Part shown: piece by piece, positions 13,906-17,610 of the stretch
Layout: each line of letters starts with the position of its first letter
How positions within the stretch are numbered: the first letter of the stretch is position 1
Assembly: GCA_022572625.1 (NCBI GenBank)
Contig: JACZVN010000002.1
Location: forward strand, 1-17,610
DNA from: Patescibacteria group bacterium
GTDB lineage: Bacteria > Patescibacteriota > Patescibacteriia > UBA2591 > UBA6264
Reading direction: 5' to 3'
Length of the DNA: 17,610 bases
The notes under the pieces: generated by a model
Seen by the model: only the letters and a program-made list of their open reading frames with translations
The model's database searches: none
Told to the model about the DNA's origin: nothing
Made by a program: the position numbers and the translations under genes

Positions 13906-14663
13906 CACAGTTTCTCGTATTGAGTCTGAATACTTTTTAGACTTCTAAAAACAAAACACTCTTCCTTGTCAATTTCAGCGTGGATTTCTTCCATTTTACC
14001 TACTGTTTCCCAGGTTTCAACCGGGATATAAATACCTTTAAATCCAGCTTCTAAAGCAGGAACAATATCAGATGTATAAGAATTTCCGATGCTATAACGC
14101 TGACAGCGAGTAAATCCTTTAGATAATTTTTTAAAGTTATCTGGAGTTTTGTCATCAACCACAATAATTTTTGAAAAATGGTCTATCCCTTCGCTTTTTA
14201 AGGCTGAAAGTTTTTTTCCTTGAACTCGCTTATCACCTTTTGAACAAAGCATTAGTGTATCACCCTGTTCACGAAGAAAATCAAGGGTTGATAAGGTGTG
14301 GGGTTTAGTATTTTTTACATACTGGTCTTCATTAAAAGCTTGTAGTCCAATATTATAAAGTTCTTCTTCTATTTCCGGTTTGGGAGTTATTCTGGCTGGC
14401 TGGCAAATTTCTCGGTAAGTTTCAACTAGTGAACTGGGAAATCTTTCCATTGAATAAAGATAAGGTTTATTAGTATCAGGATTTATTTCTTTAATTCGGT
14501 GTTTATCAATTTCTTGTTCAATTGCTATTAGTTTTGAAACATGCGGTGCTCGACTGCCTAAGGTTTGGATAATTAATCCACAGGCATTTAAGATTGGCTT
14601 AGCATAATCGTGTACATTATCAATCAAAGTGTCGTCCAGGTCAAAAACAAACAATTTGTCCAT
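13905..14663 (-). CDS. HAD-superfamily hydrolase
   Basis: A 252-residue haloacid dehalogenase-like phosphatase. Motif I DLDDTL gives nucleophile Asp8 and acid/base Asp10. Motif II is Ser141-Lys142 in LMLCSKGD, a motif III lysine lies around 172-179, and motif IV is in GNSYTSDI with Asp199. An alpha-helical cap of about 100 residues (16-115) follows motif I (C1 type), as in nucleotidases and phosphoglycolate-type phosphatases. The substrate is unknown; the coupled cytidine deaminase makes a nucleotide such as CMP a reasonable inference. The ATG follows GGAGA and a consensus promoter, and the stop overlaps the next start. Confidence 0.87.
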   Translation of the reverse strand: MDKLFVFDLDDTLIDNVHDYAKPILNACGLIIQTLGSRAPHVSKLIAIEQEIDKHRIKEINPDTNKPYLYSMERFPSSLVETYREICQPARITPKPEIEEELYNIGLQAFNEDQYVKNTKPHTLSTLDFLREQGDTLMLCSKGDKRVQGKKLSALKSEGIDHFSKIIVVDDKTPDNFKKLSKGFTRCQRYSIGNSYTSDIVPALEAGFKGIYIPVETWETVGKMEEIHAEIDKEECFVFRSLKSIQTQYEKL

Positions 14664-14698
14664 TTTTATTCTCCATTTTATTTTTACGAACCATTAAT

Positions 14699-14727
14699 AT
14701 AATAAAAAAATCTATCGATTTTGTCAA
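14699..14727 (-). promoter_or_regulatory. Promoter of the HAD/cytidine deaminase operon
   Basis: On the minus strand TTGACA (14727-14722), 17 nt, TATTAT (14704-14699). The predicted start near 14692 leaves a leader of about 29 nt. Confidence 0.75.
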
Positions 14728-14762
14728 GGGCTATTTATTTTAAGATGTTTTATTTAATAAAG

Positions 14763-14790
14763 TTGACAAATTATTAACTTATTTTATAAT
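14763..14790 (+). promoter_or_regulatory. Fully consensus promoter of the lipoprotein gene
   Basis: TTGACA (14763-14768), 16 nt, TATAAT (14785-14790); both boxes match the sigma-70 consensus exactly, suggesting strong constitutive transcription. The predicted start is near 14797. Confidence 0.85.
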
Positions 14791-14830
14791 AATACATTGT
14801 TAATAATGATCTTTTAAAAAGGAGATTTAA

Positions 14831-15283
14831 GTGAAAGTAAGAAATTTAGTTTTGGTTATACTGGTGTCAATAGTTTTAATGGGCGGATGTTCTTTCTTAG
14901 GCTCTAATACTAATAATAAAGAAGAAGTATTAACAGCCCAAAAAGAACTGAATATGTTTGCTACTCAAATACTTTTGGATTTTTGGCGAACAATGGGAAG
15001 TACTGACCAACCAGATATTTTTGCCCTTGAAATTATTAAGGGGGTGGAGAAAGGTGAATATACATTTACTGAAATTAGCGTTACTAAAAAAGAACAAACT
15101 CAGTTGATTCTTTCCGGCCATAAATATAAGGCTCAACAGTATTTGCAACGTTTACGTGGATTTGAGGCTGATAGTTTAGTAAAAGAAATTTATCAGGAAG
15201 CATCAGAATATGGTTTTTTACTTGAAGACATTAATACGAGCGAAAAAGAATTACAGAAATTTTTAAATTTTTATACTAAATAA
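14831..15283 (+). CDS. Small putative lipoprotein
   Basis: A 150-residue protein with a lipoprotein-type signal: basic MKVRN, a hydrophobic stretch (6-17), then MGGC with the candidate lipidated Cys20. The -3 position is Met rather than the usual Leu, so this is a near-consensus lipobox. The mature part is a polar linker followed by mostly helical, charged sequence; no known domain recognised. It would be anchored on the outer face of the membrane. The start is GTG, chosen because an AAGGAG SD (14819-14824) sits 6 nt upstream. It is a monocistronic gene with an exact-consensus promoter and a strong terminator, so probably abundant. Confidence 0.75.
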   Translation: MKVRNLVLVILVSIVLMGGCSFLGSNTNNKEEVLTAQKELNMFATQILLDFWRTMGSTDQPDIFALEIIKGVEKGEYTFTEISVTKKEQTQLILSGHKYKAQQYLQRLRGFEADSLVKEIYQEASEYGFLLEDINTSEKELQKFLNFYTK

Positions 15284-15295
15284 TCTTGGAAAATT

Positions 15296-15334
15296 AAGCC
15301 AGTTATATAAAAAATAACTGGCTTTTTATTTTTT
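15296..15334 (+). terminator. Terminator of the lipoprotein gene
   Basis: An 11-bp perfect stem, AAGCCAGTTAT (15296-15306) and ATAACTGGCTT (15314-15324), with a 7-nt loop and a T-rich tail. Confidence 0.9.
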
Positions 15335-15390
15335 AAATACCCGTTACTAAAAAGTGTCCAAGAGAATAGTTTTTTTATTAATAAAAAAAA

Positions 15391-15461
15391 TGGACCTGGG
15401 CGGAATCGAACCGCCATTACTGCAATGCGAATGCAGCGCTCTACCATTAAGCTACAGGCCC
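15391..15461 (-). tRNA. tRNA-Ala(CGC)
   Basis: A full 71-nt cloverleaf: acceptor GGGCCTG/CAGGTCC with the G3-U70 wobble pair that specifies alanine, D stem GCTT/GAGC, anticodon stem CTGCA/TGCAG with loop TTCGCAT (anticodon CGC, codon GCG), T stem GGCGG/CCGCC, discriminator A. No CCA is encoded; the next bases on the minus strand are a T run that may end the transcript. Confidence 0.95.
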
Positions 15462-15472
15462 CTTTAGATTTT

Positions 15473-15500
15473 ATTTTATCATTTATAACTTATTTGACAA
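15473..15500 (-). promoter_or_regulatory. Probable promoter of tRNA-Ala
   Basis: On the minus strand TTGTCA (15500-15495), 16 nt, TAAAAT (15478-15473). The predicted start near 15466 is 5 nt before the mature 5' end. Confidence 0.55.
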
Positions 15501-15534
15501 TATAAATTGATTTGTCATATTTTATGACTAATGT

Positions 15535-15561
15535 AAAAGGGGTCTGTTAATAACAGACCCC
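15535..15561 (-). terminator. Terminator of the coiled-coil gene
   Basis: Perfect arms GGGGTCTGTTA (15539-15549) and TAACAGACCCC (15551-15561), folding as an 8-bp GC-rich stem with a 7-nt loop, then TTTT on the minus strand. It lies 18 nt after the stop codon. Confidence 0.85.
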
Positions 15562-15578
15562 AATGTTTTAAAATCGAA

Positions 15579-16205
15579 TTACACTTCGGTCGGGTCAGTG
15601 GTGCCGAGGAAAATCTTACTTAATTCCTCAATCCCTTCCATATTACCTCGGAGTTCTTGCACCTGTGACTCAAGATCAGCAATCGAGTTCTGGGTGGTTT
15701 CCAAGTCATCGGCAGTGTCTTTTTCAACCTGCTCAATTCGAGTTTTAGCCTTTGTTTCGACCGCATCGCGCTGGTTACTGGCCTTAGTCAAGACGCTACT
15801 AGTCTTGAAGTTTTTCAGGCCCTCTGCGTTCCGGATTTTATCTTGAAGTTTTCCAATCTTACGATCAGCTTTGACACTAACTCGATCAAGAGTATTCTCC
15901 GTGCTTTGCTCAATCGATGTGAGCGCCGCGGTTTCGTTTGATCGAAGCAGATCAACATCCTGGCGGCCATCTTCAGTAATCGTGACCAGACTAGCGGTGG
16001 CAGTTGCAATGCCCTCGGCGATGCTATTAAGGAAGTTTTTCAAGTAGGTCAGCTTTTCTTTGATTTCCGTAACCAGAGTGACTTTGACGCCTGAAGCTTT
16101 GACAAAAGAGACGCCAACTTCGGCCTCTCGGTTGCTGAGATCAGGTGTACCAGCCAAAACCAATAAAGCTTGTTTTAGACCGAATTTTTTTATTGAAAAG
16201 AACAT
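15579..16205 (-). CDS. Coiled-coil protein of unknown function, higher GC than neighbours
   Basis: A 208-residue protein not recognised. Residues 1-20 are mildly hydrophobic and basic, without a clear signal peptide. Residues 60-75 are Ala/Thr-rich (GIATATASLVTI). From about 80 to 195 the sequence is charged and heptad-like (VETKAKTRIEQVEKDTADDLE, NSIADLESQVQELR), predicting a long coiled coil. There is no Cys, Trp or His. Base composition differs sharply: one counted 60-base stretch (15721-15780) has 28 G/C, against 16 in a stretch of the next gene (16501-16560). An AAGGAGG SD (16213-16219) fixes the ATG. It has its own promoter, an operator-like palindrome in the leader, and its own terminator. 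The composition suggests acquisition or selection for high expression; the role could be structural or surface-related. Confidence 0.8.
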   Translation of the reverse strand: MFFSIKKFGLKQALLVLAGTPDLSNREAEVGVSFVKASGVKVTLVTEIKEKLTYLKNFLNSIAEGIATATASLVTITEDGRQDVDLLRSNETAALTSIEQSTENTLDRVSVKADRKIGKLQDKIRNAEGLKNFKTSSVLTKASNQRDAVETKAKTRIEQVEKDTADDLETTQNSIADLESQVQELRGNMEGIEELSKIFLGTTDPTEV

Positions 16206-16223
16206 ATTTAATCCTCCTTTGTT

Positions 16224-16236
16224 AAGGGTTACCCTT
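16224..16236 (-). promoter_or_regulatory. Operator-like palindrome in the coiled-coil gene leader
   Basis: AAGGGT/ACCCTT arms around a single central T, extended by one T-A pair on each side. With a 1-nt centre it cannot form a good RNA hairpin, so a DNA site for a dimeric regulator is more likely. It lies between the promoter and the SD. Confidence 0.4.
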
Positions 16237-16278
16237 ATTTACTGTTCTATGACAAAACAAATTTAAGATAACAAAATT

Positions 16279-16306
16279 AGTATAGCATATTTAAAAAATT
16301 TGTCAA
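16279..16306 (-). promoter_or_regulatory. Promoter of the coiled-coil gene
   Basis: On the minus strand TTGACA (16306-16301), 16 nt, TATACT (16284-16279). The predicted start near 16272 gives a leader of about 67 nt. Confidence 0.75.
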
Positions 16307-16356
16307 TCCTTTTGAGCCGTGGATTATAAATATTAAGTTTATTTTTTTAAAATAAG

Positions 16357-16384
16357 AAAAAACCACCCGAAGGTGGTTTTTATT
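16357..16384 (-). terminator. Terminator of the 76-aa membrane protein gene
   Basis: ACCACC and GGTGGT arms with flanking A and T runs close a 4-nt CGAA loop (16368-16371), about 20 nt after the stop codon. Confidence 0.85.
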
Positions 16385-16403
16385 TATGTTGGTGGATTTT
16401 AAT

Positions 16404-16634
16404 TTACGAAAAAAGCGAACGCCAAAAACCCCAAACGGCCCGTCCTTGTAATTTCCACATCGCACTGATCATGAGAAAGATAATCAAAAAATTACCTAAC
16501 TGCAAAAAAATAAAAAAGCGATTTACGGTTACTAAATAATCAACAAAAGTGCTAAATACGGCCATGGTTACAAGGCAAAGAGGTAATATCATTACGATTA
16601 AAAAATCCCTAAAGGACATTTTCATTTTGCCCAT
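16404..16634 (-). CDS. Small two-helix membrane protein
   Basis: A 76-residue protein not recognised. After a basic MGKMKMSFRD start it has two hydrophobic segments (about 11-34 and 39-60), then a short WKLQGRAVWGFWRSLFS tail rich in Trp and Arg, which would lie in the cytoplasm if the N-terminus does. The coding status is well supported by an AAGGAGGAG SD (16646-16638) next to the ATG, an exact-consensus promoter and a clean terminator. A second ATG three codons in is possible. It is monocistronic; its partner is unknown. Confidence 0.75.
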   Translation of the reverse strand: MGKMKMSFRDFLIVMILPLCLVTMAVFSTFVDYLVTVNRFFIFLQLGNFLIIFLMISAMWKLQGRAVWGFWRSLFS

Positions 16635-16671
16635 TTTCTCCTCCTTTTTTTATTTTGAAAAACTAGATTAT

Positions 16672-16699
16672 ATTATATTGTTTTAATTATAATTGTCAA
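16672..16699 (-). promoter_or_regulatory. Fully consensus promoter of the 76-aa membrane protein gene
   Basis: On the minus strand TTGACA (16699-16694), 16 nt, TATAAT (16677-16672), exact consensus in both boxes. Confidence 0.85.
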
Positions 16700-16733
16700 C
16701 TGGAAACCGTGGATTAAGTAATTTACTATAAAT

Positions 16734-16751
16734 AAAAAAATGCCCTCGGCA
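16734..16751 (-). terminator. Weak terminator after tRNA-Arg(CCT)
   Basis: On the minus strand TGCC-GAG-GGCA is followed by seven T residues. The stem is short (4 bp), so the call is tentative. Confidence 0.4.
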
Positions 16752-16779
16752 GCAGGAATTAAATTTATAATTTTTTTAA

Positions 16780-16851
16780 TCTCCCCAGCAGGAATCGAAC
16801 CTGCATCTAGAACTTAGGAGGTTCTTGTTCTATCCGTTGAACTATGGGGAG
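16780..16851 (-). tRNA. tRNA-Arg(CCT)
   Basis: A 72-nt cloverleaf: acceptor CTCCCCA/TGGGGAG, D stem GTTC/GAAC, anticodon stem AGAAC/GTTCT with loop CTCCTAA (anticodon CCT, codon AGG), T stem GCAGG/CCTGC, discriminator A. The first pair is C1-G72 rather than the common G1-C72. No CCA is encoded. It lies 69 nt downstream of the 56-aa gene and may share its transcript, as no good promoter was seen in the gap. Confidence 0.93.
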
Positions 16852-16920
16852 TTATAAAATTTAGGCGAATTAAGATATCTATATGCGGTTATCTGTTTTG
16901 AATTAAAAATTTTTAGGTTT

Positions 16921-17091
16921 TTATCCTAAAATTTTCCCCATTAATAATTCAGTAAAATCAAGTAAAAAGTTTGTTTTTAAATTAACCACGGCTAAGATAA
17001 TCAAGATAATTAACACGATTAAACTGACGGTAATAATCTTTTTTAAATCTTTGGCTAAATATTTTATTTTATCATTTGTTTGTTCGGTCAT
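16921..17091 (-). CDS. 56-residue single-helix membrane protein
   Basis: A small protein: an N-terminal polar and basic part (MTEQTNDKIKYLAKDLKK), one strongly hydrophobic helix (about 19-37, ITVSLIVLIILIILAVV), and a C-terminal amphipathic segment ending LLMGKILG. Not recognised. Support for it being real: a consensus promoter whose predicted start coincides with its ATG (a leaderless mRNA), a conserved-looking membrane topology and no competing frame. It diverges from the bactofilin gene and lies upstream of tRNA-Arg(CCT) on the same strand. A role linked to bactofilin or envelope assembly is only a guess from position. Confidence 0.6.
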   Translation of the reverse strand: MTEQTNDKIKYLAKDLKKIITVSLIVLIILIILAVVNLKTNFLLDFTELLMGKILG

Positions 17092-17097
17092 ATTTTC

Positions 17098-17125
17098 ATT
17101 TTAATCTGATAAATATTATTGTCAA
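17098..17125 (-). promoter_or_regulatory. Leaderless promoter of the 56-aa gene
   Basis: On the minus strand TTGACA (17125-17120), 16 nt, TAAAAT (17103-17098). Counting seven bases on places +1 at the A of the ATG (17091). It shares its -35 bases with the divergent bactofilin promoter. Confidence 0.7.
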
Positions 17126-17147
17126 TCCAAAATTAGTTTGTTATAAT
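17119..17147 (+). promoter_or_regulatory. Promoter of the bactofilin gene
   Basis: TTGTCA (17119-17124), 17 nt, TATAAT (17142-17147). The predicted start near 17154 leaves a leader of about 45 nt with no SD. Confidence 0.7.
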
Positions 17148-17198
17148 TATATAGTAAAGTTAATCATTTTAATAAATAATATTATTAAACAAAATTTT

Positions 17199-17603
17199 AT
17201 GTTAGGAAAAAATGCAAAAATAAATCCAGAAGATGCTGAGACAATTATCGGGGCTGGGGTTAGGGTCGAAGGTACTTTTACCGCCCATGGTAATGTTATT
17301 ATTAAGGGTCAGCTTTTTGGCTCTTTAGAAACAGAAAGTGATCTTCATTTAAGGGAAGGAGGTTTAATCGAAGCTGATATTAAAGCTCATAATGCTTCAA
17401 TTGCCGGCGAAGTTAAAGGTAACTTCGAAGTTGAAGATAAGATAGAATTAGCTTCTTCTGCTCAGGTTTCCGGTGACCTTAATTGTCGAGTTTTAGCCAT
17501 TGATGAAGGGGCGGTTCTAAATGGAAGATGTAAGGTAGGGGGTGGAGGAGCCAATAGTCCAAGAGAAGAAAAAACAGAAGAGGAAGAATCAGTAAAAGAA
17601 TAA
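17199..17603 (+). CDS. Bactofilin
   Basis: A 134-residue bactofilin, a polymerising cytoskeletal protein with a right-handed beta-helix core. The N-terminal tail is short and polar; the core (about 18-110) shows the repeated G-x-(I/V/L)-x-(G/A) rungs, for example VRVEGTFTAHGNVIIKGQ, AGEVKGNFEVEDKIEL and AQVSGDLNC. The C-terminal tail (SPREEKTEEEESVKE) is acidic and disordered. Bactofilins form membrane-associated filaments that recruit cell-wall enzymes or shape cells. The start was set at the ATG opening MLGKNAKINPED; an in-frame upstream extension runs through the promoter and is AT-rich nonsense. It is transcribed divergently from the 56-aa membrane protein gene. Confidence 0.92.
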   Translation: MLGKNAKINPEDAETIIGAGVRVEGTFTAHGNVIIKGQLFGSLETESDLHLREGGLIEADIKAHNASIAGEVKGNFEVEDKIELASSAQVSGDLNCRVLAIDEGAVLNGRCKVGGGGANSPREEKTEEEESVKE

Positions 17604-17610
17604 AATAATA

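Noticed and set aside
15370..15390. Palindromic T7-ATTAAT-A7-like stretch beside tRNA-Ala
   Set aside because: Made only of A and T in an AT-rich genome; best read as the tRNA transcript's T run rather than a distinct element.
16277..16465. 62-codon minus-strand frame
   Set aside because: It runs through the terminator of the 76-aa gene and overlaps its 3' end out of frame; sequence looks non-coding.
15391..16851. Attachment-site repeats formed by the tRNA 3' ends
   Set aside because: The only shared run is the T-loop core GGTTCGATTCC common to many tRNAs; no integrase gene is present.

Overview
The window is an AT-rich, gene-dense bacterial segment that most resembles a Candidate Phyla Radiation (Patescibacteria) genome. 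This is an inference from low GC, compact genes, 4-nt stop/start overlaps, a ribosomal-protein operon lacking rplI after rpsR, a PilT ATPase, a bactofilin, and many small orphan proteins. TGA serves as a stop in several places, so the UGA-glycine code of Gracilibacteria/SR1 does not apply.

Layout. (1) 56-2907, minus strand: a two-gene operon of FtsH-like AAA+ ATPases behind a consensus promoter. Neither gene has the zinc-protease domain. The first has a degenerate ATPase site (Walker B Glu replaced by Asp, both arginine fingers missing) and a glycine-rich membrane tail; the second keeps the full active site. Together they look like a mixed active/inactive AAA+ motor at the membrane, the most novel item here. 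(2) 2972-5791, minus: rpsF-ssb-rpsR-efp-pilT followed by tRNA-Arg(TCG), a translation/replication operon with a pilus retraction ATPase at its end. (3) 5837-9971, plus: a TrmG10/Trm11-type methyltransferase on a near-leaderless promoter, an ABC exporter, and a GT4 glycosyltransferase broken into two overlapping frames at its interdomain linker. (4) 10076-11214: a Nudix hydrolase with its own promoter and leader hairpin, and an orphan LAGLIDADG protein lacking its catalytic acid. (5) 11433-14663, minus: a DHH-like protein, a ROK sugar kinase, and a coupled HAD hydrolase/cytidine deaminase pair, suggesting nucleoside and sugar salvage in a scavenging cell. (6) 14831-17603: a lipoprotein, tRNA-Ala(CGC), a coiled-coil protein of clearly higher GC, a 76-aa membrane protein, tRNA-Arg(CCT), a 56-aa membrane protein, and a bactofilin. 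The last two diverge from promoters that share one -35 element.

Regulation is unusually legible. Nearly every transcription unit has a TTGACA-like box 16-17 nt from a TATAAT-like box, and most end in a hairpin terminator. Accessory genes carry strong Shine-Dalgarno (SD) sequences (AAGGAGG), while most genes of the rpsF operon and both leaderless units have none. No insertion sequence, CRISPR array, rRNA gene or replication origin was seen. All family assignments are by motif reading, without database searches.
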